This document shows, piece after piece, positions 17,634 through 27,536 of a stretch of 64,000 bases of DNA. Position 1 is the stretch's first letter, and each line of letters starts with the position of its first letter. Position numbers and translations under genes: made by a program. This DNA comes from Duganella lactea (GTDB lineage: Bacteria; Pseudomonadota; Gammaproteobacteria; Burkholderiales; Burkholderiaceae_D): positions 54,811-118,810 of the forward strand of contig NZ_WWCP01000016.1 in assembly GCF_009857505.1 (NCBI RefSeq). Reading direction: 5' to 3'. The notes beneath the pieces were generated by a model that was not told the DNA's origin, searched no databases, and worked only from the letters and a program-made list of their open reading frames with translations.

Positions 17634-18200
17634 TTAACTGACGACGTGCAGCGTCGGCGGCGTGCTGGTTTTCAGCAGGTGCGTGACCATCGCCGCCAGG
17701 TCGGGGAACACCATCGTGCCGGGCGGCAGGCCGCCGGTGGCCTGGGTCTTCTCGCCTTTGCCGGTGAGCACCAGATAGGGTACGCAGCCGGTGACATAGC
17801 CGGCCTGCAGGTCGCGCAGCGAATCGCCGACCACCGGCACGCCTTTCAGGCTGATTTTATAGCGCTGCGAGATTTCGGTGAACATGCCGGGCTTGGGCTT
17901 GCGGCAGTCGCAGTTGTCGGCTGCGGCGTGTGGGCAGAAGAACACCGCGTCGATGTCCGCGCCCACTTGCTGCGCCAGGTTGTGCATCTTCTGGTGGATG
18001 GCGTTGAGGATGGTCATGTCGAAGAACTCGCGGGCGATGCCCGACTGGTTCGACGCCACCACCACCCGGTAGCCCGCCTGATTCAACTTGGCGATCGCCT
18101 CCATCGAGCCGGGGATCGGAATCCACTCGGCTGGCGATTTGATGAAGTCGGGCGAATCGTGGTTGATAACGCCGTCGCGATCGAGAATGATCAGTTTCAT
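17634..18200 (-). CDS. gmhB: D-glycero-beta-D-manno-heptose 1,7-bisphosphate 7-phosphatase
   Basis: HAD-superfamily phosphatase in the ADP-heptose pathway that feeds the LPS inner core. Motif I is LIILDRDGVINHDS, with the two aspartates, motif II is VVASNQSGIAR, a zinc-binding insert is CPHAAADNCDCRKPKPGMF, and motif IV is VVGDSLRDLQAG. The start at ATG 18200 makes the HAD motif directly N-terminal (188 aa); an ATG at 18215 abutting the glyS stop would add five residues. Downstream of glyS in the same minus-strand operon. Confidence 0.94.
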   Translation of the reverse strand: MKLIILDRDGVINHDSPDFIKSPAEWIPIPGSMEAIAKLNQAGYRVVVASNQSGIAREFFDMTILNAIHQKMHNLAQQVGADIDAVFFCPHAAADNCDCRKPKPGMFTEISQRYKISLKGVPVVGDSLRDLQAGYVTGCVPYLVLTGKGEKTQATGGLPPGTMVFPDLAAMVTHLLKTSTPPTLHVVS

Positions 18201-18215
18201 GGACGGCGCACCCAT

Positions 18216-20324
18216 TTACGCCGCCAGCTTGGAGATGTCGGCCACGCGGTTCATCATCCCGTGCAGGGAGGACAGCAGCGCCAGACGGTTGTTACGCAGG
18301 GCGACATCTTCCGCCATGACCATGACGTCGTTGAAGAAGGCGTCGACTTCGTTCTTCAGCTGCGCCAGCGTTTTCAGCGTGCCGGCGAAGTCGCCCTGGT
18401 TGAAGGCGTGGTCGATTTCCGGCAGCACGCGTACCACGGCGGCGTTCAGGTTCACTTCCGCCAGGTCCTTCAGCAGCGCGACGTTGACGCCATGCTCGCC
18501 GACGGCGGCCAGCGCTTCTTCGTTCTTCTTCAGGATGTTGGTGATGCGCTTGTTGGCGGCGGCCAGCGAGCTAGACTCCGGCAGCGCGGCGAAGGCTTGC
18601 ACCGCTTCCAGGCGCTGCACGATGTCGTCCAGGCGGTCCGGATTCTGGGCGACCACGGCTTCGATTTCGTTGACCGAGAAGCCGCGCTCACGCAGGATGC
18701 CGCGCAGGCGGTCGAACATGAAGCTGGCGACGTCGGCGCTCGGGTCCTTGAAGCCGGCGATGGTGGTGAACTGCTTCGCGGCGTCCGCCAGCAGGGCGCT
18801 GATCGACAACGGCAGGCGCTTTTCGATCAGCATGCGCAGCACGCCCAGCGCGTGGCGGCGCAGCGCGAACGGGTCTTTGTCGCCGGTCGGCTGCAGGCCG
18901 ATGGCCCAGATCCCGACCAGGGTTTCCAGCTTGTCGGCCAGCGCGACGGCGGTGCCGGTCACGGTCGATGGCAGGGCGTCGCCGGCGAAGCGCGGCTGGT
19001 AGTGTTCCGATGCGGCCAGCGCCACGTCTTCTGGTTCGCCGTCGTTGCGGGCGTAGTAGGTGCCCATGATGCCTTGCAGCTCAGGGAATTCGCCCACCAT
19101 GTCGGTCAGCAGGTCGGCTTTCGACAGGCGCGCTGCGCGTTCGGTCAGGGCCACGTCGGCGTTCAGCTTGGCGGCGATGGCGCCGGCCAATGCGGTCACG
19201 CGTTCGCTGCGTTCGGCCTGGGTGCCCAGCTTGTTGTGGTAGACCACGTTCTTCAGCAGCGGCAGGCGCGATTCCAGCGTTTTCTTCTTGTCTTGCTCGA
19301 AGAAGAACTTGGCGTCGGACAGGCGCGGACGCACCACGCGCTCGTTGCCGCCGATGATGGCGGCCGGCGTGTCGGTGGCGATGTTGGAGACGATCAGGAA
19401 GCGCGAACGCAGCTTGCCGTTGGTGTCGGTCAGCGCGAAGTATTTCTGGTTGGTTTGCATGGTCAGGATCAGGCATTCCTGCGGCACGGCCAGGAATTCG
19501 TCCTCGAATTTGCATTCGTAGACCACCGGCCATTCGACCAGCGCCGACACTTCGTCCAGCAGCGATTCGGGCATCAGCACCTTGTCGGCGCCGGCCTTGG
19601 CCAGCAGTTCGGCGCGGATCTGTTCCTTGCGCTCTTCAACCGAGGCCAGGACCTTGCCTTGCTGTTTCAGCGTGGTGGCGTAGGCGTCGGCGTTGGCGAT
19701 GGTGACGGCGCGTTGGCCCGGCGCGGTCAGGAAGCGGTGGCCTTCGGTGACGTTGGAGCCGGTCAGGCCGAGCAGGGTCAGTGGCAGCACGGCGTCGCCA
19801 TGCAGCGCGACCAGCGCGTGCGCGGGACGCACAAACTGCACGGTGGCGCCGTCCGGACGCTGGTAGCTCATCACCTTCGGAATCGGCAGCTTGGCGACCG
19901 CGTCTTCCAGTGCCGCTTGCAGGCCGCCTTGCAGCGCGCTGCCGGCGGCGGTGTAGGTGTAGAAGAAGCTTTCGGCCTTGCCGTCCTGCGCGCGTTCCAG
20001 ATCGGCCACGGTCAGGTAAGGGAAGCCCAGCGCGGCCAGTTTCTTGGCCAGCGGCGGGGTGCCGTTACCGTTGGCGTCCAGCGCCACGGACACCGGCAGC
20101 ACTTTTTCGCGGATCGATTTGTCCGGCGACACGGCGCGCACTTTGGTGATGGAGACGGCCAGGCGGCGCGGCGTGGCGTAGGCGGTGGCGACGCTGTCGG
20201 CTTCCAGAAAGTCGCGCGATTTCAGGCCGTTGACGATGCCGTCCGCGAAAGCCTTGCCCAGTTTGGCGAGCGCCTTCGGCGGCAGTTCTTCGGTCAGCAG
20301 TTCGATGAGCAGAGTTTGAGTCAT
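18216..20324 (-). CDS. glyS: Glycine--tRNA ligase beta subunit
   Basis: Large subunit of the alpha2beta2 bacterial glycyl-tRNA synthetase; it binds tRNA-Gly and carries an HD-like domain and a C-terminal anticodon-binding domain. The 702-residue protein begins [20 protein letters not shown] and contains [54 protein letters not shown] and the [20 protein letters not shown] block, all standard for GlyS. It lies 15 bp after glyQ. Confidence 0.98.
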   Translation of the reverse strand: MTQTLLIELLTEELPPKALAKLGKAFADGIVNGLKSRDFLEADSVATAYATPRRLAVSITKVRAVSPDKSIREKVLPVSVALDANGNGTPPLAKKLAALGFPYLTVADLERAQDGKAESFFYTYTAAGSALQGGLQAALEDAVAKLPIPKVMSYQRPDGATVQFVRPAHALVALHGDAVLPLTLLGLTGSNVTEGHRFLTAPGQRAVTIANADAYATTLKQQGKVLASVEERKEQIRAELLAKAGADKVLMPESLLDEVSALVEWPVVYECKFEDEFLAVPQECLILTMQTNQKYFALTDTNGKLRSRFLIVSNIATDTPAAIIGGNERVVRPRLSDAKFFFEQDKKKTLESRLPLLKNVVYHNKLGTQAERSERVTALAGAIAAKLNADVALTERAARLSKADLLTDMVGEFPELQGIMGTYYARNDGEPEDVALAASEHYQPRFAGDALPSTVTGTAVALADKLETLVGIWAIGLQPTGDKDPFALRRHALGVLRMLIEKRLPLSISALLADAAKQFTTIAGFKDPSADVASFMFDRLRGILRERGFSVNEIEAVVAQNPDRLDDIVQRLEAVQAFAALPESSSLAAANKRITNILKKNEEALAAVGEHGVNVALLKDLAEVNLNAAVVRVLPEIDHAFNQGDFAGTLKTLAQLKNEVDAFFNDVMVMAEDVALRNNRLALLSSLHGMMNRVADISKLAA

Positions 20325-20339
20325 ATCGTTTATATCGTT

Positions 20340-21266
20340 TTATTCAGCGGCGGCGGTCTTCGGGGCCATCGGGAAACCGAGGCGCTCACGCGAATCGTAA
20401 TAGGCTTGGGCGACCAGGCGGGACAGCGCGCGCACACGGCCGATGTAGGCGGCGCGTTCGGTCACGGAGATGGCGCCGCGCGCGTCCAGCAGGTTGAAGC
20501 TGTGCGAGGCCTTCATGATCTGCTCATAGGCCGGCAGCGTCAGTTGCGCTTCGATCAGGCGCTTGGCTTCCGATTCGTGGTTGTTAAACTGCGCGAACAG
20601 CAGCTCGGTGTTCGAGTGCTCGAAGTTGTAGGCCGATTGTTCCACTTCGTTCTGGTGGAACACGTCGCCGTACTTCAGCGTCTTCGTTTCCGGTTCGCCG
20701 GCCGCCCCATTTTCTTCCCAGGTGGTCCACACCAGGTCATACATGTTTTCCACGCCCTGCAGGTACATGGCCAGACGCTCGACGCCGTAGGTGATCTCGC
20801 CCAGCACCGGTTTGCAATCGAGGCCGCCGACTTGCTGGAAGTAGGTGAACTGCGTCACCTCCATGCCGTTCAGCCAGACTTCCCAACCCAGGCCCCAGGC
20901 GCCCAGCGTTGGCGATTCCCAGTCGTCTTCGACGAAGCGGACGTCGTTCTGCTTCAGGTCCAGGCCCAGCGCTTCCAGCGAACCCAGATACAGGTCGAGG
21001 ATGTTTTCCGGCGCCGGCTTCATCACCACCTGATACTGGTAGTAGTGCTGGCCGCGGTTCGGGTTCTCGCCATAGCGGCCATCTTTCGGGCGGCGCGACG
21101 GCTGGACGTAGGCGGCGCGCCAAGGCTCGGGGCCGATCGCGCGCAGGAAGGTGCCGGTGTGGAAGGTGCCGGCGCCGACTTCCATGTCGTAGGGCTGGAG
21201 CAGGGCGCAGCCTTGCTTGTCCCAGTAGGTTTGCAAGGTCAGGATAATTTGTTGAAATGTCAGCAT
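20340..21266 (-). CDS. glyQ: Glycine--tRNA ligase alpha subunit
   Basis: Catalytic class II subunit that activates glycine. It begins [20 protein letters not shown] and contains [20 protein letters not shown] (motif 2 region), [20 protein letters not shown] and [20 protein letters not shown], all characteristic of GlyQ. The length is 308. The two-gene glyQ-glyS organisation is the Gram-negative type. An 81-bp gap separates it from lnt upstream, long enough for its own promoter. Confidence 0.98.
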   Translation of the reverse strand: MLTFQQIILTLQTYWDKQGCALLQPYDMEVGAGTFHTGTFLRAIGPEPWRAAYVQPSRRPKDGRYGENPNRGQHYYQYQVVMKPAPENILDLYLGSLEALGLDLKQNDVRFVEDDWESPTLGAWGLGWEVWLNGMEVTQFTYFQQVGGLDCKPVLGEITYGVERLAMYLQGVENMYDLVWTTWEENGAAGEPETKTLKYGDVFHQNEVEQSAYNFEHSNTELLFAQFNNHESEAKRLIEAQLTLPAYEQIMKASHSFNLLDARGAISVTERAAYIGRVRALSRLVAQAYYDSRERLGFPMAPKTAAAE

Positions 21267-21347
21267 CTTGTAGTGTCGGTGGCGCGCCCTGGCAGAGGGC
21301 CGGCGGGCGCGCGGTTGCAGTTTCGCTAAAGCGATGATTTTAGCGGG

Positions 21348-22919
21348 TTAAGCGGCTTTTGGCTGATTTTTCGCGCGCTTTGCCCAAAACCAGGCCCCCA
21401 GCAGGGACAGCGCGGCCAACGCCAGGAACAGCTTGTTGCCCCAGATGATATAGGGAGTGCTGCCGCCCATGCCCTGGACCGTGGCGGCCAGCGTGCCGAC
21501 GGTGTTGACCGGCAGTTGCTGTACCACTTTGCCGCCGCCGTTGATGATGGCGGTGGCGCCGGTGTTGGTCGCCCGCAGCATCGGCCGGCCGGTCTCCAGG
21601 CTGCGCATCTGCGAGATCTGCAAATGCTGCGGGATGGCGATGGTCTCGCCAAACCAGGCCAGGTTGGAGGTGTTGAGCAGCATGGTGGCCGGCTTCTGGC
21701 CCTGCGCCGGATGATTCAGCTGGGCGGCGATTTCCTCGCCAAACAAGTCTTCATAGCAGATGTTCGGCAGCACGCGCTGGTCCTTGATCGGGAACGCCGG
21801 CTGGACATCCTGGCCGCTGGTCTGGTCGCCGAGCGGGATCGACATCAGATTGACGAACCAGCGGAAGCCGTAGGGCACGAACTCGCCGAACGGCACCAGG
21901 TGATGCTTGTCGTAGCGATAGAAGCTGCCGCCCAGCTTGGCCGGGATGCCGATCACGCTGTTGTGATACACCGTTTCGCTGTCGGCGGTGAAAATGCCGA
22001 GGATCAGGTTGCTGTTGGTCCGGTTCAGATACTGGGCGATGCCGGACAGGTAATCCGGCGGCAGCGCCTGCGGCAGGGCGGCGATCGCGGTTTCCGGCGT
22101 GGCGATCAGGTCGGCCGGGGCCGCCATGATGGCTTGCTGGTACTGCCGCATGATGGCGACCACTTTGGCGCCGTTGAATTTCTCGTCCTGCGGCACGTTG
22201 CCCTGCAGCAGGCGCACCGAGATCGGCTTGCCTTCCGGGTAAGTCCACTGAATGAAGCCGAGGCCGACGCCGGCCACCGAGATGGTGACGATCAGTCCGG
22301 CCGCGCGCAGGCGGCTGCGGTGCAGCAGCAACAGCAGGGCGCCGGCGATCACCGCCGCCAGCCAGCCGAGGCCGTACATGCCAATGATCGGCGCGAAGCC
22401 GGCCAGCGGGCCGTGGTTGTGGGCGTAGCCGGCCGACAGCCACGGGAAACCGGTGAACAGCCAGCCGCGCACCCATTCGAACAGCGCCCACATGGCCGGC
22501 AACACCAGCAGGTTGGCGGCCGGCAGCGGCAGCGCCCAGCGCTGGCGCAGCCAGGCGGCGCCCGCCATCGCGGCGGCGCCGTACAGGCCCATGGCGGCGC
22601 CCAGCAGCAGCACCGCGATGGCCGCCAGTGGCGCCGGCATGGCGCCGTAGTCGTGCATCGAGACGTACAGCCAGTGCACGCCGGCGACCGTCCAGCCGGT
22701 AACGAAGGCCCAGCCGATCAGCGCCGCGGCCTTGACGCCGCTGCTGCGCAGCACCTGGTAGAACAGCGTGGCCAGGCCGAGGATTTCGATCGGCCACCAG
22801 CCGAACGGCTCGAACGCGAACACGCACAGCGCGCCGGCGAGACCGGTGATGATCATCCGGCCTTGGGTCGAGCGTTGCGGCTTGGGGGGATCGTTGGGGT
22901 TGGCGCGGCGAAAGCGCAT
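21348..22919 (-). CDS. lnt: Apolipoprotein N-acyltransferase
   Basis: Inner-membrane enzyme that adds the third acyl chain to lipoproteins before Lol export. The N-terminal half has about six membrane segments; the C-terminal periplasmic nitrilase-like domain holds the catalytic triad in ATPETAIAALP (Glu), YDKHHLVPFGEFVPYG (Lys) and NICYEDLFGEE (Cys), followed by NTSNLAWFG and a final membrane helix. The length of 523 fits. The start overlaps the corC stop by one base (TAATG), so it is translationally linked in a phoH-ybeY-corC-lnt order common in Proteobacteria. Confidence 0.96.
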   Translation of the reverse strand: MRFRRANPNDPPKPQRSTQGRMIITGLAGALCVFAFEPFGWWPIEILGLATLFYQVLRSSGVKAAALIGWAFVTGWTVAGVHWLYVSMHDYGAMPAPLAAIAVLLLGAAMGLYGAAAMAGAAWLRQRWALPLPAANLLVLPAMWALFEWVRGWLFTGFPWLSAGYAHNHGPLAGFAPIIGMYGLGWLAAVIAGALLLLLHRSRLRAAGLIVTISVAGVGLGFIQWTYPEGKPISVRLLQGNVPQDEKFNGAKVVAIMRQYQQAIMAAPADLIATPETAIAALPQALPPDYLSGIAQYLNRTNSNLILGIFTADSETVYHNSVIGIPAKLGGSFYRYDKHHLVPFGEFVPYGFRWFVNLMSIPLGDQTSGQDVQPAFPIKDQRVLPNICYEDLFGEEIAAQLNHPAQGQKPATMLLNTSNLAWFGETIAIPQHLQISQMRSLETGRPMLRATNTGATAIINGGGKVVQQLPVNTVGTLAATVQGMGGSTPYIIWGNKLFLALAALSLLGAWFWAKRAKNQPKAA

Positions 22920-23803
22920 TATGCGGCGTCGTGGTGGACCGGCGCGGGCGGCAGCTTTTCGACCGTCAGCACGTGGATCTGGCGGGCGTCGGCGCGCAGC
23001 ACCTCAAAGCGCAGGCCCTCGAAGTCGAAGGTGTCGCCCTTGTGCGGCATGCGGCCCAGGTGCTTGGCGACCAGGCCGCCGATGGTGTCGACGTCGTCGT
23101 CCGGCAGCGCGGTGTCCAGCTCGTCGTTGAACTGTTCGATCTCGGTCAGCGCCTTGACGCGCCAGCGCGGGCCGTGCTGGCCTTCGCGGATGGAGAGGAT
23201 GTTGTCCTCTTCCTCGTCGAAATCGTATTCGTCCTCGATATCGCCGACGATCTGTTCCAGCACGTCCTCGATGGTGATCAGGCCGGCGACGCCGCTGTAT
23301 TCATCGACGACGATGGCCATGTGATTGTGATTGGCGCGGAAATCGCGCAGCAGCACGTTCAGGCGTTTCGATTCCGGGATGAAGATGGCCGGGCGCAGCA
23401 TGTCGCGCACGTCGAAGCTTTCTTCGGCGTAGTAGCGCAGCAGGTCCTTGGCCAGCAGGATGCCGATCACCTTGTCGCGTTCGCCCTCGATGGCGGGGAA
23501 GCGCGAGTGGGCGGTTTGCAGCACCAGCGGCATCCATTCCTCGATCGGCTTGGAGATGTCGATGACGTCCATCTGCGAGCGCGGGATCATGATGTCGCGG
23601 GCGGACAGATCGGACACCTGGAACACGCCTTCGATCATCGACAGGGCGTCGGCGTCGATCAGGTTGCGTCCGTGGGCGTCGTGCAGAACTTCGAGGAGCT
23701 CCGATCGGTTCTCGGGCTCGGGGGAGATCAGGGCGGTCAGCCGTTCAAACAGCGACCTGTGAGGTTTAGCGTCAGTCTTGACGCTACTAGAGTGCTCTTG
23801 CAT
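22919..23803 (-). CDS. corC: CorC/HlyC family protein with CBS pair (YbeX-type)
   Basis: Soluble protein associated with magnesium/cobalt efflux (CorC) and ribosome maturation (YbeX). Residues from about 65 hold two CBS motifs (ARDIMIPRSQMDVIDISKPI; GLITIEDVLEQIVGDIEDEY), and the C-terminal 80 residues form the transporter-associated CorC_HlyC domain (DTIGGLVAKHLGRMPHKGD, FEVLRADARQIHVLTVEKL). Start taken at ATG 23803 (MQEHSSSVKTDAKPH), giving 294 residues as in E. coli YbeX; the frame stays open further upstream but that portion overlaps ybeY and has no family similarity. Confidence 0.94.
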   Translation of the reverse strand: MQEHSSSVKTDAKPHRSLFERLTALISPEPENRSELLEVLHDAHGRNLIDADALSMIEGVFQVSDLSARDIMIPRSQMDVIDISKPIEEWMPLVLQTAHSRFPAIEGERDKVIGILLAKDLLRYYAEESFDVRDMLRPAIFIPESKRLNVLLRDFRANHNHMAIVVDEYSGVAGLITIEDVLEQIVGDIEDEYDFDEEEDNILSIREGQHGPRWRVKALTEIEQFNDELDTALPDDDVDTIGGLVAKHLGRMPHKGDTFDFEGLRFEVLRADARQIHVLTVEKLPPAPVHHDAA

Positions 23804-23895
23804 AGGAGGCGTGAGCCGGTTGTTGCGAAGGGGTATAGGATACACCAAATGGGAAGTCAGGACCGCTTTTGTCAAAAAGACAGCCCTATCATACC

Positions 23896-24363
23896 TCAAT
23901 CGGCGTAAGGATCGGCGTAGCCGAGTTGCGCCAGGATTTCGGTTTCGATGCCTTCCATCTCGGCGGCTTCCTCGTCGTCCATGTGGTCGTAGCCCTGGGC
24001 GTGCAGCACGCCGTGGACGATCAGATGAGCGGTGTGTTCCTCCACCGTTTTCTTTTGCTCGGCCGCCTCCTGCTCCAGCACGTCGGTGCAGAGGATGATG
24101 TCGGCCTGGGTCGGCGCGTCTTCCGGCAATTCTTCCTCGCCTTCGTTGTAGGCGAAGGTCAGCACATTGGTGGCGTAGTCCTTGCCGCGGTATTCGCGGT
24201 TCAGCGCCTGGCCTTCCCCGGCGTCGACGAAACGGATGGTCAGCTCGGCCGGGGCGAACAGCGCGGCTTGTACCCACTTGCGGATGTTGGGACGGGTAAT
24301 GCTTTCCTGCAGACGCGGGTCGGCGTACTGCACCGTCAGCGTCAGTTTATTTTTTGCGGACAT
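23896..24363 (-). CDS. ybeY: Endoribonuclease YbeY (rRNA maturation factor)
   Basis: Single-strand-specific metallo-endoribonuclease for 16S rRNA 3' end maturation and ribosome quality control. The zinc motif H3xH5xH is in [36 protein letters not shown] is the preceding family block. The length of 155 is normal. The 5' end overlaps phoH by 17 bp, so expression is coupled; a 92-bp gap precedes corC. Confidence 0.97.
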   Translation of the reverse strand: MSAKNKLTLTVQYADPRLQESITRPNIRKWVQAALFAPAELTIRFVDAGEGQALNREYRGKDYATNVLTFAYNEGEEELPEDAPTQADIILCTDVLEQEAAEQKKTVEEHTAHLIVHGVLHAQGYDHMDDEEAAEMEGIETEILAQLGYADPYAD

Positions 24364-25468
24364 TTTTAAGCGCCGTGGCTTTGAGAAGGGGAGCGATTTC
24401 CGCTTCGTGGTTATGGGCGGTTTCGTAGGCGTCGACGATGCGCGCCACCAGCGGGTGACGCACCACGTCTTCGCTGTTGAAGTGGCTGAAGGCGATGCCG
24501 CGCACTTCCTTGAGCACCTGGATGGCGTCCACCAGGCCGCTCTTCTGGCTCTTGTGCAGGTCGACCTGGGTGACGTCGCCGGTCACCACCGCCTTGCTGC
24601 CGAAGCCGATGCGGGTCAGGAACATCTTCATCTGCTCGACCGTGGTGTTCTGCGCCTCGTCGAGAATAACGAAGGCGTGGTTCAGGGTGCGGCCGCGCAT
24701 ATACGCCAGCGGGGCGATTTCAATCACCTGCTTTTCAAACATTTTCTGCGTGCGGTCGAAGCCCAGCAGGTCGTACAGCGCGTCGTACAGCGGACGCAGG
24801 TAGGGATCGACCTTCTGCGACAGATCGCCCGGCAGGAAGCCGAGGCGCTCGCCGGCTTCCACCGCCGGACGGGTCAGGATGATGCGCTTGACGGCATCGC
24901 GCTCGAGCGCATCGACCGCGCAGGCCACCGCCAGATAGGTCTTGCCGGTGCCGGCCGGGCCGACGCCGAAGCTGATGTCGTGTTCCAGAATGTTGCGCAG
25001 GTAGCGGATCTGGTGTGGCGTGCGGCCGCGCAGGTCGGCGCGGCGAGTCTTCAGCACCGGGCTGTTGATGTCGATCTCGATGGCCGGCACCGGCGCCACC
25101 TGGCGCGGACTGGCGGCGCGCGCGGTGGCGGGCGAGGCTGTGGCGGACGCCTCAGGCGTCTCCGGCGCCAGCGCGGCGGCGTTGCCCGCGTGCATGCTGG
25201 CGCGCTGTTCGACCAGCGCCAGTTGCACCTCCTCGATCGGCACGATCTTGTTGGCGATGGCGTAGAAGTGATCGAGGATCGCGACCGCGCGCTCGGCGTT
25301 GTGGCCGCTGACGATGAATTTCTCGCCGCGACGGAAAATGGTGACGTCCAGCGCCGAGGAAATCTGGCGCAGGTTTTCGTCGAGCGGGCCGCACAGATGG
25401 GCCAGGCGCGCGTTATCGAGCGGCTCCGGGACGAAGTAGTGCGGCTGGACTGGAGTTTTGGTTTTCAA
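24347..25468 (-). CDS. phoH: PhoH family protein (YbeZ-type ATPase)
   Basis: P-loop ATPase that works with YbeY in RNA processing. The N-terminal 120 residues include a KH-like segment ([20 protein letters not shown]), then an Ala/Pro linker, then the PhoH domain with Walker [14 protein letters not shown] (about residue 177), [12 protein letters not shown] (Walker B), TGDVTQVDL and [15 protein letters not shown]. The length is 373, with a slightly long N-terminus. First gene of the ybeZ-ybeY-corC-lnt run; miaB, often upstream of it, is not here. Confidence 0.95.
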   Translation of the reverse strand: MKTKTPVQPHYFVPEPLDNARLAHLCGPLDENLRQISSALDVTIFRRGEKFIVSGHNAERAVAILDHFYAIANKIVPIEEVQLALVEQRASMHAGNAAALAPETPEASATASPATARAASPRQVAPVPAIEIDINSPVLKTRRADLRGRTPHQIRYLRNILEHDISFGVGPAGTGKTYLAVACAVDALERDAVKRIILTRPAVEAGERLGFLPGDLSQKVDPYLRPLYDALYDLLGFDRTQKMFEKQVIEIAPLAYMRGRTLNHAFVILDEAQNTTVEQMKMFLTRIGFGSKAVVTGDVTQVDLHKSQKSGLVDAIQVLKEVRGIAFSHFNSEDVVRHPLVARIVDAYETAHNHEAEIAPLLKATALKNVRKK

Positions 25469-25829
25469 TGGATGCTTTGTCGAGAGAGGGGCCGCGGTGG
25501 CGGCACAGGCGGTAGTTTATCGTATTTGCCGCAAGGGGAACTTGATTTTGCTTGCCTTCGCGTCACAGCGGCGCCGACGCCGAACTTGCTTTATGTAACA
25601 ATTGCCTACAAGTTCTTGCGTGCGACACCCTCTGGGCCCATGTGATGAAATAACATTGTTGCTAAGGTTTCTAGCCACTGATTGATGTCAAACAATCTTA
25701 GCGCGGTGTGCACTGGTATCTTGCTTGAAAGGCAATCACGCCGATGCAGAACTATGTTGAAAGTTTCTAAGTTTTGCTTAAGTTCGAACCAGCACTATTT
25801 GATCACCCCAACCAACGAGGAAATTTATC
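25469..25829. other. Intergenic region between phoH and a small HTH gene
   Basis: No gene seen. The left third is GC-rich leader sequence of phoH. The right two-thirds is AT-rich and should hold the promoter of the rightward small HTH gene: TTGCTT at 25774 and TATTTG at 25796 are spaced 16 bp apart as a weak sigma-70 candidate, with a GAGG ribosome-binding site at about 25816. A short open frame at 25682-25873 overlaps the next gene's start and has no coding character. Confidence 0.5.
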
Positions 25830-26168
25830 ATGGCACATCATGCTCTCGCATCCCAGGAAAGCTACAACCCTAACCACCTGCTGGATATCTTGCTCGGCAA
25901 GATGCAGCTGAAAAACGACGCCGCGCTGTCGCGCCTGCTGGAAGTCGCGCCGCCGGTGATCAGCAAAATCCGTCACCACCGTCTGCCGGTCGGCGCCTCG
26001 CTGCTGATCCGCATGCACGAAGTGACCGGCATGAGCATCCGCGACCTGCGCGACCTGATGGGCGACCGCCGCACCAAGTACCGCCTGTCCGACGCGCAAG
26101 GCCGTCCGAAACCAGAAGATCGTCCAACCGCCGACAAGGTCCAGGCCGGAAGCGCGGCGCACCATTGA
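25830..26168 (+). CDS. Small helix-turn-helix protein
   Basis: A 112-residue basic protein with one helical DNA-binding-like unit at about residues 28-80 (LKNDAALSRLLEVAPPVISK, IRHHRLPVGASLLIRMHEVT, GMSIRDLRDLMGDRR), reminiscent of Cro/CI-type repressors but lacking a clear family label. The C-terminal 25 residues are polar and disordered. A GAGG ribosome-binding site precedes the ATG, upstream DNA is long and AT-rich, and a GC-rich hairpin follows, so it is a stand-alone, probably well expressed regulator. Target unknown. Confidence 0.8.
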   Translation: MAHHALASQESYNPNHLLDILLGKMQLKNDAALSRLLEVAPPVISKIRHHRLPVGASLLIRMHEVTGMSIRDLRDLMGDRRTKYRLSDAQGRPKPEDRPTADKVQAGSAAHH

Positions 26169-26187
26169 TGCGCGCGTTGCGCGCCAT

Positions 26188-26221
26188 CCCGCCGGTTCGA
26201 GCCTGAGCCCGTTCCGGCGGG
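26188..26221. terminator. Hairpin between convergent genes
   Basis: CCCGCCGG and CCGGCGGG form a perfect 8-bp stem around an 18-base loop, 19 bp after the small HTH gene stop and 10 bp before the stop of the convergent HDOD gene. It has no T-run on either strand. Likely a shared transcript-end structure; moderate confidence. Confidence 0.45.
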
Positions 26222-26230
26222 AGCCTCGCT

Positions 26231-27076
26231 TCAGCTCAGCAGCACCATCGAGATTTCTTCATACTGCAACTCCGTCTCGCGGAAGATCTGCAGATACACT
26301 TCCTCATCGAGGCCCAGCGCGGTCCAGGCCACGGTGGACACGGGCGGCACCAGGTCGTCCTCGACCTGCGCCAGATCGAGCGCGTGCACGATGGCGTCGG
26401 CCACATGAATGATGGTCGCCAGAAAACCCGCGCCCGGCGCCTCCGGCGTGTGGTGGCCGCCGATGGCCAGCCGCATCGTGTCGGAAAAATTCCAGTGTTC
26501 GGCCAGCGCCATGCCGGCGTCGACATGGGTCACGCCCAGCACCGTGCGCTCGGCGTCCAGCAGGTAGCCGTCGTGTTGCTCGCGGTAATGAATGGCTTCC
26601 GAATATTGGTTCGGGAAGCATGACACCAGCACCAGCCGGCCTATGTCGTGCAGCAAGCCGGCCGTGAACGCGTAATCCTGATTAAACCGCATCTGCCGCG
26701 CCAGCACCTTGGCGCAGGCCGCCGTGGCGATCGAATGGCGCCAGAAGGCCTTGTGGTCGAAACCGGGGCAATGGCCCTCGGCGAAACAGCCGGTCACGGC
26801 GGCGGCGGTGATCAGGTTGCGCGTGGTCTGGAAGCCCAGGTAGGTGATCGCCTGCTGAATGGTGGTCACCTTGACTTGCAAGCCGTACAGCGAGGAGTTG
26901 GCCAGCCGCAGTGTCTTGGCCGTCAGCGCCTGGTCGTGGCTGACCTTCTTGGCCAGCACGGTGATGTCGACGTCTTCCTGGTCGATGCTGTTCAACAGTT
27001 CCATCACCACCGCCGGCAGCGACGGCAGATCGTCCAGCGTGCGCACCACGTCGTCGTAGCTCAGCGTATTACTCAT
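26231..27076 (-). CDS. HDOD domain protein
   Basis: Signalling protein with the HDOD fold, a degenerate relative of HD-GYP hydrolases. LPSLPAVVMELLNSIDQEDVD begins the domain; KVSHDQALTAKTLRLANSS, QAITYLGFQTTRNLITAA, CAKVLARQMRFNQDYAFTAG, LLHDIGRLVLVSCFP and VTHVDAGMALAEHW are the HDOD blocks. LLHDIG retains an HD pair. The length of 281 is one domain with a short tail. The start overlaps the preceding small gene's 3' end by 8 bp, so the two are expressed together; such proteins often act in motility or stress signalling. Confidence 0.9.
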   Translation of the reverse strand: MSNTLSYDDVVRTLDDLPSLPAVVMELLNSIDQEDVDITVLAKKVSHDQALTAKTLRLANSSLYGLQVKVTTIQQAITYLGFQTTRNLITAAAVTGCFAEGHCPGFDHKAFWRHSIATAACAKVLARQMRFNQDYAFTAGLLHDIGRLVLVSCFPNQYSEAIHYREQHDGYLLDAERTVLGVTHVDAGMALAEHWNFSDTMRLAIGGHHTPEAPGAGFLATIIHVADAIVHALDLAQVEDDLVPPVSTVAWTALGLDEEVYLQIFRETELQYEEISMVLLS

Positions 27077-27416
27077 GTTCCGGCGTCTCCTCTACACCCA
27101 GGCGGAAGTCGGTGACGAAGCGGCGCAGGGTGGCGGTGGCCCAGTCGCTGTCGCTGTCGGCGTCGTTCTTGCGGAACAGATGGGCGATGCGTTCCTCGTG
27201 GTGCCGCAGCGTGGCCGCCGCCATGGCCGGCGTCACCTCGTCCTTCAGGACCGGCAGCACCTCGATGCCGTGGCGCGGCATCAGCGCCAGCATGGCCTCG
27301 GTCAGCACCGTGCCCTGCGGCAGCAGCACATGGCCTTGCACATCGAGCAGCTCGTCCGACAGGACCATGCCCGGGCGCACCTCCGCCAGTGTCAATTGGT
27401 GATAATTGCCAGTCAT
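27069..27416 (-). CDS. Small protein resembling the N-terminal module of HD-GYP proteins
   Basis: A 115-residue protein whose first 65 residues (LTLAEVRPGMVLSDELLDVQ, GHVLLPQGTVLTEAMLALMP, RHGIEVLPVL) look like the beta-rich module that precedes HD-GYP domains (the PGM-x-L-x-x-D-x-x-x-G-x-x-LLP-G-x-x-L pattern). The second half is helical and acidic. It is immediately upstream of, and overlaps, an HDOD gene, suggesting that the two chains act as partners. Exact family name not certain. Confidence 0.72.
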   Translation of the reverse strand: MTGNYHQLTLAEVRPGMVLSDELLDVQGHVLLPQGTVLTEAMLALMPRHGIEVLPVLKDEVTPAMAAATLRHHEERIAHLFRKNDADSDSDWATATLRRFVTDFRLGVEETPEHE

Positions 27417-27536
27417 GACGTCTCCCTCGTTGCTTCTGCACTATATTTTCTGATCTTACCATTGTCTTGCCAAGATGCAGCCCATACCGTACATTGGGAC
27501 GTTGCCTTCAAATACGTGTTGTCGGGAGATTGCTAG

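Noticed and set aside
17646..21329. Very long open frame (over 1,200 codons) on the plus strand
   Set aside because: It lies wholly antisense to gmhB, glyS and glyQ, is rich in Arg, Gln, His and Gly as expected for the reverse of high-GC codons, and has no domain or ribosome-binding site.
23804..24277. Upstream in-frame extension of corC
   Set aside because: It overlaps ybeY, lacks similarity, and the ATG at 23803 gives the standard CorC length.
25682..25873. Short 63-codon plus-strand frame before the small HTH gene
   Set aside because: It overlaps the start of the HTH gene, has no ribosome-binding site and sits in AT-rich promoter DNA.
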